DNA of 64,000 nt from Manduca sexta (GCF_014839805.1 NC_051120.1:6634001-6698000); one strand, 5' to 3'. Positions 34,218-46,209 are shown, counted from the first letter of the stretch. Translations and numbers: made by a program. The notes: generated from the letters alone by a model not told the origin.

Positions 34218-34586
34218 ATAAGCAAAAACCTACTTAAGTATCGTTTGAATATTTTTAGATTAAGTAAATTACATCTTGAATCAAATTTGCATAAAAAAGA
34301 ATTAAAACCCATTTCGAATCAACTTTATCGTAAGTAACTAAAATTTTCAATCAATACTCCCTACATATTATATAGAAATCGGACATTTTCCCTGTCTACA
34401 TTAAATATTCTTGAAAAAAATACCTGGAAGACACAAGAAACAGAACGTAAAATAACGTTTGTTTTTTTGTATGCTTACTGAACCTTGCGCCAGCGCATCG
34501 TAAGATAAGAAAAGTATTTAAAATAAAAATTCTATATTAATTCTATATTATTTTAAACTTAACTTAATTATCGTAATAATTAATTA

Positions 34587-37500
34587 TCATTCGGTGGGCG
34601 ATATGTTTTGAGCCGCCGCCACCAGTGTGTCGTGGATGTCCTTCGCGTACGAGATCTGAAGCCCTACAGTCTTCAAATATTGGGGGTAGCTGGTTTCCTA
34701 CAACAAAAAATACAAATCGTTTAAAGTATTTGTTTTCTTCAGTATCAGTTTAATGTCAGGGGGTCCTATTCCGACTATGGGCGTATATCCATCTCCGCAA
34801 ATATAGGCGTCCTAATCGAAAGATAGCTTTGATGACCGTATAGGTAAATAGCAGTGGCGAAGGCTGACGTTTTCCGAAAGGGAACTGGACACAACATATA
34901 GGTACTACTAATATGTATAAATGCGATTTGCAAATCGTTCAAATGATTATATTTTACTTAAGAAAGAGAAGCCGGCAGGAATGGGGTTATATAGACCTTA
35001 CACCACTGGTAAATAGGCGATTTTTTGATTCTCTTACGGCTATCGAAGCTGTACTTCGAATAGAACGCCGGTAATTGCAAAGACGGATTAGCCACTACAG
35101 AGGGAATAGGGCTACCTGACATTTCTGATAACTGAGCCCGAGTCTTACAAAACAATAGGGGATACAGAAAATCTTCTTTCTGTCCTTATTTCGTTCCAAT
35201 GTGGAATCGGCACGCTCATATTTGGACAAACATAATTATGTTGTAAAACAATTTGACTTCATTGTTATGATCAATTGCATTCTGGGGAATTTAATTTCGA
35301 GCAAAATTCGTTCCTTAATCCCAAATAAAATACTTAAACATAACTATAATTATACGACGAAATAATTTCTACTTAACTAAGTAAGTATTTACTTGATTTT
35401 TTTTGGGGATGATAGGGAAAGAATAAACAAAATTACCTGTGTCGTTGGGCCCGAGTCTAGCCTGGATGGTATTACAGACAGTGGCAGGTAATGAGCTGCC
35501 GACTGCGCTTGCTGGATGCAAGTTATCGCCGTCCTCTACGATGAAAAATATTATATTGGATTACGTAACATAGAAACTTATGTAACATTCCAAGAGAGTG
35601 TTTGGACATCGCGCTAAATAAGTTCCATAGTCGAAACATGCTATTGATAATTCAATGAAGAGGCTTCGATGTTATGCCCAATCAGTAAAACTCGTCAACG
35701 CACCTACGATCTGAATTGATATGATAATCAAGTGATAGCGACCACACGCAATTGCTAAACTTCTGCTACAAAATAAGACGACAATATCACTATTCTACCT
35801 AAAAATACTTAAGTTGCATTCAATGAAACAATGTTATGATCGACACAGCTTAATTCTAAATAATTTATCGCATGAATGAGGCACTGAGATCGTTGCATCT
35901 GCAAGGGCCATTAATCTAAATCTGTGCGCGAACTAACCTTCAACTGGGTATCAAAATAGCATCATACGATAACATTATTATCCCACAATTACGTATCAAA
36001 TCCTCAGGCCACGTGTTCGCTGAGGCACAGACAATGTAGCGCAGCATGTCACAACTCACAATGAGCTTAGTTCGTAAAAGCTTCTTAAATCCTTTATCTA
36101 TTTCAATATATTCTACTATCCTTCGGATTTCATAAAGTTATTAAAGATATAGTCAGGGGGCCCTATTCCGTCTACGGAGGCATATCCGTCTTTTATCAAT
36201 TATGGGCATTCTAATCAAAGGACAATTTTGATAGCCGTAAAGGTAAGAGTCGAAACAATCCCTTATTTACCTATATTGCTAACAAAACTGTTCTATGATT
36301 AGAATTCATGAAAACAGTTTCACCTTTGTAGATGGAATATGGCCCCTGACTACATACCTAATGCAACGCAAATGCAAATAAGCCTGTAACCAAGGATATT
36401 TAATGGGAAGTATAGAAAGCAGGCGTTTTATTATACCTATCGAATGCCTAAAAGCCTTAATGTTACCGTTCCTAATCAAGTCCCGTATATAAAGCATATT
36501 GTGACAATTCTTGAAACAGAACATATTCGTACGCGCAATAGAGATTAAATGTGACTTGGAGATACTAATCTGCGTTAAGTAATCATAGTCGAGATCACGA
36601 GTGATGCGTCCACGCAAGAAATATGTTCAACAGCGATGTTGACAACTGATATGCAGTCACGTAAAGGCATCGCTGATAAGGACCCAGTAATAGTGATTAG
36701 CGACAGTTGCCGGGTCAATAAGTTAATTGTTGCACTTAGATACACGATGCTTACTCAAATACACAAATAATGTTTACAATGTTGGCGCTATTCATTTCTA
36801 GCTTTGATACAAGTCTGGTAGAAAATTCCAGAACATATCACTCACCTATCAAACGTTACATACGTGTTTGTACAATAAACAGACTGTGCACATCGACCAC
36901 AACATCACATGCATAATATGATGTATATCATTGTCATAAATATGGTATTTGACTATGTTTGATTATGATTTTTTTTTAATATGTATCAGCAATTAGAAAA
37001 AAAAAGAAATCCTTCGGTGAAAACAGCATAAAAATTCGATATGAAATGAGGCAGTATTTCATTTCAAATTGCTACGTGTAGGTGAGGGCGTGGAGTGTGG
37101 AAATCGTCCCATCACTTTCTTTCGCACGCATCGTAATTCCCGCTGACGTCAAATGCAAGTATTTCGTCCCTTTTAAATTTTTTGTCACTCGCCCCTACTA
37201 CCTAATTTCAATGGGTTATAACTTGTGAATTTTACACCAGATTTCAATGATGTCTTTTGTTTTAGAATTTATAAGATGTACATAATTTATAAAATGTATA
37301 AAGAAAGATAAGTCATAATATACCTTATTACTTAAAGTTACATCTTTGTTGTTTTCTTATTATATATTTTTTTATAGCATCCTTTCATCCAATTTATCAT
37401 AAATTCCTTTAGATTTTACCATAGACAGTAAATTCTTTCTCTTAATGCTATGTGTCCCTCAAAACACTTCATTCAATATACTATAATCAAAAAATGTTCT

Positions 37501-39730
37501 AGTCTTTTGGACTATAATATACTTAATTATAATTGCTTAATATTATTATGGTAGAAATAATAACATTAGTGTAAATTAATGTTTTTTAACTTACCAAATG
37601 TAATTCCATTTGATCACAGATTGAGAAGAACTCTTCTAAATTCTTGTCAAATCTAGGCACCGGGTTGTCAATACCTTTTCTGTAATTATAAAATAAATGA
37701 AGGCACTATAGATTTTAATAATATGTAAATCTTCACCAGATAGCATTATACATAATGCTATCTGGTGAAGACTATATTCATAGATGCATCATAATTTCAC
37801 TTTAAAGTGCAATATCAGCTGTGAAGCTGTCTAATTAGGGTCAGCATCTTAAGATAGTTGCTGTTTAATAAATCCATATTAACATCATCAAATGATATTC
37901 TAAGTCACAACATGTGATGGCTTTTGACAGCACAGTTTTGTTTATTTAATACCTCTAACTCAGCAAAACACAATCTTAAATTACTGCTTTAGTTTATAAA
38001 TTAGTTCAATACATTAAATATCTACTTGAGATTTTACTTAAAGGTGAGATTGGTTAATTAATATGGCTCTAATCAATTTTAAAGATATACACAGATAGCA
38101 GTGAAAGGGACATGCAAGAATGCAATATGAATACAATTAAAGTTCTTTGTCAATCCTTAAGTGCATACAAACTAAACTGGGTGACCTCAAATCATGTTCC
38201 AGTCATTTTATCTATGATAACCGCATAGATACATAGTTCATACTACAAGTAGTTGTGAAAATAGTTGCTATGTGTTCATATAATGATAAAGGAAATTAGT
38301 TGGCATCTGTTTTTTCATTGTCAACAGTTGTGAATTTATTGATATCAATAGGAGGTTGCTGTTGGGAACAAGCCTTGTGATGCTGTAGAATGTTGGGTGT
38401 TATCATTATGGAATTGTTTGAGAGCGTCAATTTACATTATAATTTTGTGATGGATAAACAGGGTACATTATGTAATGTTGTTTAGCTATTTTACATTATT
38501 CTAGAGTATAGAAATATGGTTTCAATTTATTTTAAGGTATTTAAAAAAGAATATATATCAGTACATCTTATTAAATATAATAAGAGAGATAAAAAAAATA
38601 TGAATGTCTTTTATTCATTTTTAAGCTAATCAACAAAAAATCAGATCTGATTTAGATGACCAATGTTTGTAAATTATTATTTTGTAATATATGATATGTT
38701 GTGATTCTATACATTTTTGTTTACTTATAACATGAAAGATACTTACTGTGAATTTGAATCAATGTTGTGATTTTGATGTAGTATTTGAGCAGCTGATTTA
38801 AGTGTCATCTGAAAAAGATTAAAAAAATTAGAAAAGTGACAAAATCCTATTATATTTTGTATTTGCCAAAGCAAGATGGGTGTTCTCTCCTAACTTTTTG
38901 GTTGGGCATTACTAGATATAAGTAGATTGTCAAATTAGAGGATATACGGGTTAATATTTAGAATCTTATAACCAGGTCTTGAGGTCACAAGTGGCTGCCG
39001 TTAGTAAGATGTTTAAAAATTCATCACTTTGATTTTCAATGATATACTTTTTTCCCAAAATAAAAAAAAAATTAACTTAAAAATGTAAGAAGAGTTTTAA
39101 GCTTAAATATCTATAGCGTTAGTGAAAATAGACACAAAGTTGATTTTGACAACAAAACACACCTTTTTGTGTAATATTTATTTATCATTAAGTGTTTTTA
39201 GACTTTTAAAACTAGACTGGTTTTACGCCATGTTGTAAAAATTCGGTCTGTTCTAACCTTGGATATCGTTTTGTTATAAATGAAAATAAAAACTAAACCC
39301 ATTAATCCCATTTTTGACCCCAATATCCGGTTACAAAATACTAAATTGTAGCGGATATAAGTATTCATACATTTAACTAATGGTCCTATTAATATACTTT
39401 TAACTCTTCCGATCAAATGTTCATTTGTTGCTCATGACATGATTACTTAGCAGATTGTTTATTTATTTTACTGTTGTTGTAGTCAGCATTATAGGTATAA
39501 AACCTAGATGTACTTACCGGTATAGATTCTCGTAATGATCCCATTAGGGTCTTTACTTTAGATATGTTATCCATTTTGTCCTGTTGAGTTTGTTGTGGCA
39601 TAGCAGGTTGCATTTGTTGCGGTGATTGCTGCTGCATAATGGGACCTGGTACTGGCATTTGCATACCTACATTCGGTGCCGCAACCACAGGGTTCATAGG
39701 CACGTGCATATTCATCTGGTTATGATTCAT
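34587..39730 (-). CDS. MED29: Mediator complex subunit 29 (intersex)
   Basis: MED29 is a Mediator tail subunit that links activators to RNA polymerase II; the fly orthologue intersex acts in female somatic differentiation with Doublesex. Five exons in transcript order: 39730-39518, 38808-38747, 37679-37595, 35535-35437, 34697-34587, giving 189 codons plus stop with closed phases. The N-terminus is Met/Gln/Pro-rich (PIMQQQSPQQMQPAMPQQTQ), then the conserved core DNISKVKTLMGSLRESIP, NPVPRFDKNLEEFFSICDQM, RTAITCIQQAQSAAHYLPLS and the tail QISYAKDIHDTLVAAAQNIS. The length matches the fly protein (about 188 residues). The start is the first ATG of the Gln-rich exon. Introns 3 and 4 carry several repeats. 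Confidence 0.93.
34755..35010 (+). repeat. Composite repeat: family E followed by family D (copy 3)
   Basis: 34755-34858 (TCAGGGGGTCCTATTCCGAC, GGCGTATATCCATCTCCGCA, AATCGAAAGATAGCTTTGAT) recurs at 36154-36247. 34865-35010 (AGGGAACTGGACACAACATA, TAGGTACTACTAATATGTAT, GAAGCCGGCAGGAATGGGGT) is family D. The two halves are adjacent in MED29 intron 4 and may be one longer element. Confidence 0.6.
35536..37594 (-). other. MED29: MED29 intron 3
   Basis: About 2.06 kb of AT-rich intron between exons 3 and 4. It holds the second family E copy (36154-36247). Otherwise no coding or structured feature is recognised. Confidence 0.6.
36154..36247 (+). repeat. Dispersed repeat family E, copy 2
   Basis: TCAGGGGGCCCTATTCCGTC, GGAGGCATATCCGTCTTTTA, CATTCTAATCAAAGGACAAT and TTTGATAGCCGTAAAGGTAA correspond block by block to 34755-34858. 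Confidence 0.6.
37730..37771. repeat. Perfect hairpin: 20-bp stem, 2-nt loop
   Basis: TCTTCACCAGATAGCATTAT, loop AC, then its exact reverse complement ATAATGCTATCTGGTGAAGA. It is in MED29 intron 2, 51 bp upstream (in transcript sense) of exon 3, so it would form in the pre-mRNA near the branch-point region. Confidence 0.9.
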
Positions 39731-40533
39731 TTCTTATGTATATCATAAAAAAATTTTACTGTAAATCCAAAGCCCTTTTGTTTTGGCAACGGTTGAGAAT
39801 TGTGACAGTGACAAATGACAACAAAGTGCCATCTGACAACTATCTTTGTTTTTAATTCTTCCTTAGAGGACAGTCTATAGTCTTGCGACCATACTGCCTA
39901 GTCTTACGTATGTTGACAACCATCTCTTCTGACAACAGATGTTTTAATTTTTTCTATCAGATACGTAGGTAAAATGCATTTTCGCACAGGCAGCATCTTC
40001 CCCCATGTGTAAATCGAGAATCACCATGTTATAAGGATAAAAATACTGTGATTCTAGACAAAATTATCGTGTATATAATAACTGGTGGATAAGTAAAATT
40101 AATCTTCCATGGAAATACTGAAAGTGGTGGGCAAAGATAATCCATGGTTTCTGAACGAATATCAATTGCGTTTGGATACGCACAGAAATAAATAAACGGA
40201 TTGATTTATCATTCATGTAGGTACAGAAATTTATCAATATTTAGTGGTTTTTGGCATAAAAATAAGACAAAACAAACCTTGTTATTGTTTTACGTAATTA
40301 ATTATATACAGACAAGATGTCTTCTGTTCAAGAAGCTTATTTGCTTCTATTACATTGCATAGTCTATACATAAAATATTTGTACTCTGTTGTGTTACCCA
40401 TATGTTTTAATCTACGGTGTTGTATATTGGTTTTACGAGGGAAATCAAAATTAATTATTGGTCTCTGATCTAGTTTATTGGTCTCTGGTCTCTGATCAAA
40501 CTTATAATTCGTAAATTTTCTATTATTTTGAAA
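39731..40533. promoter_or_regulatory. Shared upstream region of divergent MED29 and RAD51C-like genes
   Basis: Only 803 bp separate the two start codons, which point away from each other. The region has no repeat family seen elsewhere. No TATA box or named motif could be assigned with confidence; promoter function follows from the gene arrangement. Confidence 0.5.
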
Positions 40534-43295
40534 ATGGAAACAATTAAAATTCATAATGCTGTAGAATTGTGGCAGGTAAAGTAAGTAGTGCAATATCAAC
40601 AGTAATATTTCCATTTTCAAAATATATTGTTTATTTTTAGAGACAAACAAGTTTGCCCTCCATACAAACTTTTAGTCAAAATCTCGACCATGTCATAGGA
40701 AATAATGGTTTTATGTTAAGCTCATTAACAGAACTGCTGGGATTACCTGGTTCCGGCAAAACTCAGTTATGGTACGTTATTTTACTGCGTTAATTCATTA
40801 TCTCCACTTATTTGAGTACTTTTTAAATTATTTTAAACTGTCGTTTATAATAATTATACTTACTTATTTTCAGCTTACAACTTTGTGCTTCCGTACAGAT
40901 ACCCAAAATTCTTGGTGGTTTAGATGCAGAAGCTTTATATATTGACACAAACACCAATTTCACAACTTCCAGGTTTAGAGGTAAATAATCATTATAATTT
41001 CTACTGTATGTTTATTGAAAAACAATATCAAAATTCAAAACAATATTATAGATATTATATAACTACTTACAATTTTTTTTGCTATTTAGTGATATAAAAG
41101 TCTGTCAAGCAGTCCATTGCTCAAAGTAATTAACTGTTATACATTTTTGAGAACAATATTTTAAGATTGTAATTTCATTGTAATTTTTCAGAAATACTTA
41201 ATGCTACAATATTGAGATGCCAAAGACTTATAGAAACACCACTTAATTATATTGAAGAGGATTGTCTTGACAAATTACACTATATAAATGCATTTGGTCT
41301 AGAAAAGTTCTGTGCATTTATGTATAGAATGTCGACATTTATTGAAGAACATCCAAAAGTAAATAGTACCATATATCATTTATGCTTAACAAAATTTTGC
41401 TTTTGATTGTACATGCTAGACTTTTTGTGGAATTAAAGTTGTACAAAGTACTTATTCAGGATGGAAAGTAGTCTATATCTTATCTGAGACACTGTTAATT
41501 GCAGTTTTATTCTGTATATTTTGTTGCATTGCTGCTAGTATTTGTCACTTTTAACAAATATACAATCATTTTTATAAACATTAAATTGTTTTGCTGTATA
41601 TGAGTGACAATATGAGTATGCCATTCGCCTGATGGTACCAATTTAACAATAGAATTAACAAGTAATAAACAATTAGAAATACCATACAGAACTGAATTAC
41701 AAAGTACTGCATAGCACTAAACTGTGTTTGTCATCCTGAGACATAGGATAAGTCTTACTCCATATTACTAAAAAGTATTATAAAAAAAAATACATCTCTT
41801 CTTGTTATTATAATAAACAATGGTGATTATCCAATTTTATTTTAATCAATATTTTTAGCTATAATAAGCTGTTGTGTAATGTTTAATTTAATATTTTCAG
41901 GTTAAATTAATAGTAATAGATTCAATAGCATTCCCTTTCAAAGAAGGCATATCTACAAGAAAGAGAACTGGTCTCTTGTTCAGGCAAATGGCAGACTTGC
42001 AAAGGATTGCTGTGGAGAAACAAATTGCTGTAAGTATTAAAATAAAAGTTGCAACCATACAAAAAATATGTTTTATAGATAATAATAAATAATAATAATA
42101 TCAGCCCTGTATTATATACTTGCCCACTGCTGAGCACGGGCCTCCTCTACTACTGAGAGGGGTTAGGCCTTAGTCCACCATGCTGGCCTAGTGCGGATTG
42201 GTAGACTTCACACACCTTCGAAATTCCTGTAGGGAACTTCTCAGATGTGCAGGTTTCCTCACGATGTTTTCCTTCACCGTTAAAGCGAACGATAAATTCA
42301 CAAAGAATACACACATGATTTTTTAGAAAAGTCAGAGGTGTGTGCCCTTGCGGATTTGAACCTGCGGACATTCGTCTCGGCAGTCCGTTCCACACCCAAC
42401 TAGGCTATCGCCGCTCATTACATTATTGTTTTATAGATGCTCTTTAATTATTATTTCTTATATTACATTCTTTTATTTTTAATTTATATTATTCACGCGG
42501 GAGGGTGCCGCGAGCAAAAGCTAGTATGTTAAAATACAGTAGTTTAGCTACATAACCAAGGGCTCCGTGCAAAATACAAAAATTAACCCCTTGCTTACTG
42601 CGTGTACTTTTTGGGAGGTAATCTATGTGGATGAAGACCTCATTTTTTTGTTTTCGTCGAGAAAGTTTCTTGTGACTTTCGACCAGTCGTGGGGGCCGTC
42701 TGAGCGGTTTTGTTCAGTTCACCGTACCTTACGAACCGAAGTTGAGCCACCCGGAAAGATGGTAAACGTCAGGCGAACAACGGGCCGAGGCCCTAATACT
42801 ATATATACCCTACGCACGGCATGCCAATTAAAACTCCGTGGTGGCCATCTTCGAGGCATTAAAGACGGCTATGTGCAAAATAAAAGGTCCTAACTTAGCC
42901 TCAGGGGTCCCCTGGCTTCGGCGGCCTCGATCCTATGCACCATTTAGAGGTACGGTAGCTACGCCTCCGAATGTAGGGTCCATTTTTTATTTTGGGCCCC
43001 GATGTTCTGCACCACAGACGTACGATAGCTACGCCTCCGAATACGGTCTATTCTGTTTTTGTAGGTGGTCCTAACAAATGAAATGAGCACGAGAGTGGGA
43101 TTGTCCACTGGTTCGGTGGTGGGATCTCTCGGAGACTCGTGGTCACACCGCTGTAACAAGCGGCTGTTGTTGTCTGCGCCTGATAACTCGACGCATAGAC
43201 TTGCCTTGTTGCTCAAGAGTAATGACGCGCCTAACCTTGTTGGGAAGTTTCAGGTTGGTACTGATGGGTCTTTATTGTTTGCTTTAGTGAGTTAA
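40534..43295 (+). CDS. RAD51C: RAD51C-like recombinase paralogue
   Basis: RAD51 paralogues are nuclear ATPases that support homologous recombination and interstrand crosslink repair. Six exons (40534-40575, 40641-40771, 40874-40980, 41192-41358, 41901-42029, 43065-43295) join to 268 codons plus stop. Walker A is GLPGSGKTQLCLQL; the next strand reads AEALYIDTNTNFTTSRFREI; Walker B is VKLIVIDSIAFPFKEG, very close to the VDGIAFPF signature of RAD51C, which separates it from XRCC3 and RAD51B/D. The last exon has VVLTNEMSTRVGL and GDSWSHRCNKRLLLS. The protein is about 100 residues shorter than human RAD51C, mostly at the N-terminus, where only METIKIHNAVELWQRQ precedes the core; an upstream exon could exist, although an in-frame stop lies at 40471-40473. 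The last intron hosts several repeats. Confidence 0.87.
41611..41756 (+). repeat. Dispersed repeat family C, copy 4
   Basis: TATGCCATTCGCCTGATGGT, TAGAAATACCATACAGAACT, GAATTACAAAGTACTGCATA and CATCCTGAGACATAGGATAA follow family C order with an AT-rich insertion. It is in intron 4 of the RAD51C-like gene. Confidence 0.65.
42081..42415 (-). mobile_element. tRNA-derived SINE, family A, full-length
   Basis: On the minus strand it begins AGCGGCGATAGCCTAGTTGG (Pol III A box), has GCAGGTTCAAATCCGCAAGG (B box), a body with CGTGAGGAAACCTGCACATC, and ends CAGGGCTGATATTATTATTA. It is in the last intron of the RAD51C-like gene and 335 bp long; a nearly identical copy is at 56096-56423. Confidence 0.92.
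42490..43042. mobile_element. Helitron 3' end plus unclassified repeat block
   Basis: 42490-42524 ends GGTGCCGCGAGCAAAAGCTAG before T, like the 3' end of the Helitron at 6403-6914. After it comes a block unlike the AT-rich intron: GAACCGAAGTTGAGCCACCC, GGTAAACGTCAGGCGAACAA, and two copies, 70 bp apart, of a 22-mer that starts TACGGTAGCTACGCC (42951-42972, 43021-43042). A 108-codon open frame here (42567-42893) looks like repeat read-through. Confidence 0.5.
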
Positions 43296-43573
43296 TACGA
43301 ACGCGTTTGTTCTTGCAAGAGTAGTAAGAGCAAGTAAGGAGTCATGAAGTCACACTGATTGCTTATTGAGTCAACAAATGTAAGAAAACTACATTGGCTG
43401 GAGCTGGGCTTTGAACTGAATACTCAGCTCATTGGGTATGTTATTAGTGGTAGGCGATATAATTTAAGTTCCGTTTATTTGTATATTAAATGGAAAAATA
43501 TCTACAATTGCAACGGTTTCAGTCTGTTTCAGTAGGCAAACACATGTCATGTAATAATACCCTTAATCAAAAA

Positions 43574-43832
43574 TTACACACACACACACATCACCCATTT
43601 ATTCACGAATGGGTATGCAGAGACGCAGCCAGGGCACCTACTTTTCGCCAAGTGTGTTCCGTTCCATGATGTGATAGGGGGCGAGCCTATCGCCATATCG
43701 GGTACCAATTCTAGACTCCGGACTGACACTGAGCAAAAAACTCGAATATCAGTTTGCCCGACGCGTAATTCAAACTTAAGACCTCACAGCGGAGCCGCAC
43801 CACGTATGCACTACAACTACGCCAACGAGGCA
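43574..43832 (-). mobile_element. tRNA-derived SINE, family B, full-length
   Basis: On the minus strand the head reads TGCCTCGTTGGCGTAGTTGT (A box) and later GTCTTAAGTTTGAATTACGC (B box-like), then the body GGCGATAGGCTCGCCCCCTA and a tail of TG repeats. It lies about 280 bp after the RAD51C-like stop codon. Shorter copies: 1246-1430, 14972-15183, 20665-20804. Confidence 0.8.
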
Positions 43833-45599
43833 ATAAAAAAGAAAAACAAATATTAACCTACAAGTAAAAAATAATAACTAATTAATGACCATCGAGTTTG
43901 ATTATAATTAATAAAATAAAAAGCCGCAAGTATTCGATTACTAATTTAAATTTATTTTAATTTCTAATACTCTTGAAATAGGGTTCATTTTAGCCCTCAT
44001 CGTCGAGGGGCTGTGGCCAGGCCATTAATTTTCCATTGGGAACTATTAAGTCTAGTACATTGCTCTTTAGTCGCAATGCCATTAGCAAATGATCAATAAA
44101 ATCCGACGCCCACGTAAACAAATTCTATCCATTCGTTTGACCTACATCCGTACCTATAAGTATATTTTTCCATTATCGTCAGAGGGTAACACCCCTAATG
44201 ACGTGTGACGAAATTGCGCAGAGGCGGTGTCCGTAGTAATCTTAATATTGATTTAGGTAACGTCGGAGTTAGGAACTAGCAAAGTTCCGTCATACAGAGA
44301 GGAAAAATATCACCTTCCGTACTTTTTCGTTTTTTTCCCCAAAGATTTCACAAATTTTCTAACATTTATTACACAAGACATATGTCCTATGGTTATGATT
44401 ATCACAATTTGGGAGACGGCCCTCGTCCCTCGCTTTCCTTACTTAAAATGTGAACTAGATTACATGACGTTATATTAATAACAATATAAACTGTTCTGCC
44501 TGTTTCACTTATTATATCTAACTACTAATCATTTTAATAGTATATTGGACCTTCAAATTATTTATTGATTCCTGAGGGGATTATGTGCACGTATACGAAT
44601 TAAAAAACTGAGTTGCTCTAAATTAAATAGAACTTCTTAAATGTTACATTATGCTGTACCTACTTTATTCATTGGAACTGGTTTTGAACAGAGCAACACT
44701 AGAGTTTCTTGCCCGTTCTTCTCCGGTGGAAACTACTTTCCGAACAGATAGAGTAAAAAAATACTGAATTTAAATGATGTTTATCATATTACAAATTCAA
44801 ATATATTAATTTAATTTTGACTCAATTAAAATTTTAATAATAGGAACCGTTTTTAATTTACCTACATATAATTATATTGGTTGACGGGTAAAGAATGCCT
44901 ATGGCATTATCCGCCTATGTACAATTTTTATTGTATGTGAAGTGCAAATAAATAAAATTATATTTCTCTTGTTTATAGCATCTAAATGACTAAAGTTCGC
45001 AGTTTATGATTTTCATTATAGTCGTAGTGTTAGTTGTTGGTATCTTCAAATTCAGGACAGGTTTCTATATTACCCGTAGATTGACCATGAACTAGGTCAG
45101 CGACACGACATAGTCAACAATTGATCCGTAGGGAAAAACCTATTTAGATGGCCTCATCCGCATTGCGGGAAAAGGTAGAATTAAGGTGGGGTCATTAATC
45201 TATTTATTTAGTTTATAGACTGATCAATAATAGTGTACGTGGGAATATCCCAAATAATAAATTTTTGGTCTTCTCACAAACGATACGATGGGAAATCCCA
45301 ACCCAAAATAATTTTATTATGATAGGAAAATTCCTAACTATTTTCCTCAATGCATTATCACTTTAAAGAAAGAGTTTTGTTATTAAATGTACTAGAAAAT
45401 GTTAGTGTAATTTGCTGTTTAGAGAACTTAGTTTTGGTGTGACGGTAAAACATTCTTAAAAAAATAGTCATCCGTACTAATTATTTTAACAGTTAAACAT
45501 ATTATCTAATATCTTGTCTCATATTTAGTCTTGATTCAATAGCCTTATGTCCGTATTACGTAACGCGTCTGATAAGAGTAGATTCGAGACATTGTTAGC
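43833..45599. other. Convergent intergenic region, RAD51C side
   Basis: AT-rich sequence between the 3' ends of the RAD51C-like gene and the annexin gene. I see no gene and no repeat shared with the rest of the window. Confidence 0.5.
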
Positions 45600-45779
45600 T
45601 CATTCAAGAATGTTTGCCGGTAGTTTTGGTGCTCTGCCAAATAAAGGCTTTCCTGGTAATACTGTATCGTAAGATGTTGGCGCAACGCCAAATGGCGGTT
45701 TCATTTTATCAGTATCTGGTTGTCTATAAAAATACTTGTTTTCCTCGAGTTGGTTGAACTCGGATGATTGATGTCGAGG
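45600..45779 (-). CDS. Orphan coding-like fragment (weak)
   Basis: A 59-codon open stretch without a good start ends in TGA at 45600-45602. Its C-terminal part reads KMKPPFGVAPTSYDTVLPGK, then PLFGRAPKLPANILE, with a Pro/Gly/Phe pattern and codon use that look coding rather than random. A weak acceptor (TATTTTTATAG) could define a shorter final exon. I found no upstream exon and do not recognise the family. It could be a retrogene scrap or the last exon of an unannotated gene. Confidence 0.25.
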   Translation of the reverse strand, partial: PRHQSSEFNQLEENKYFYRQPDTDKMKPPFGVAPTSYDTVLPGKPLFGRAPKLPANILE

Positions 45780-46158
45780 TCATATTACGAACATTTATTT
45801 CTCAAAAGGCACTTGTATGTAGGACGTAGATTTTATAAATGCATAAAATGAGTTTCGCTCATCAGGACTAAGTAATTTTGTCGGAAAGAAAGTCAAACAT
45901 GTATGATGAGTAAATTAATTTTATATTCGCAGATAACTCGGGAGGGGATAAGGGACGTGGAATAAAACACAACGTGAAACATACATAATAGTGTGATTTA
46001 ATAATTATAATGTAAATATGTATAATGTAAACAAAAGTACAGCACCAATAAATATCTCATTTTCACAAAAATATCAAGCTTTAATTTCTAAACATCTCTT
46101 AACAGTTATACGGTTCAAAGGCATGTCTATCGGTCTGCAGTATAATGCGTATGCGTCC

Positions 46159-46209
46159 CTACGACACTAGGGTCAGTAACGCGTGTTTGAAGTCGCCCTT
46201 CGTATCGTC
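46159..46209 (-). CDS. AnxB9: Annexin alternative terminal exon 7d
   Basis: After a TTTGCAG acceptor, 17 codons read DDTKGDFKHALLTLVS and then TAG. The phase (0) matches the donor of annexin exon 6 at 47672. The sequence fits the end of annexin repeat IV, so it is the most distal of four interchangeable last exons. Confidence 0.85.
   Translation of the reverse strand, partial: DDTKGDFKHALLTLVS

Larger units (their letters stand above)
28622..34586. other. Intergenic region between the tandem LC3 gene and MED29
   Basis: Six kilobases, AT-rich. Recognised content: a GATCCC-family MITE (32354-32499), a possible isolated terminal exon (33024-33083), a SINE-A 3' half (33690-33824) and a family C repeat (34071-34217). 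A GC-richer block at 32695-32930 looks like repeat sequence. I found no full gene; the two flanking genes converge here. Confidence 0.5.

Noticed and set aside
40282..40650. 122-codon minus-strand frame upstream of the RAD51C-like gene
   Set aside because: Its composition is that of translated AT-rich DNA (Tyr, Asn, Lys, Phe), and it overlaps the start exon of the RAD51C-like gene.
42081..42415. tRNA-like A and B boxes
   Set aside because: They belong to SINE heads; there is no complete cloverleaf or acceptor-stem pairing, so they are not tRNA genes. The same holds at 56096-56423 and 43574-43832.
42567..42893. 108-codon open frame in the last RAD51C intron
   Set aside because: It has no family signature, lies in a repeat-derived block and would interrupt the intron; it is most likely repeat read-through.
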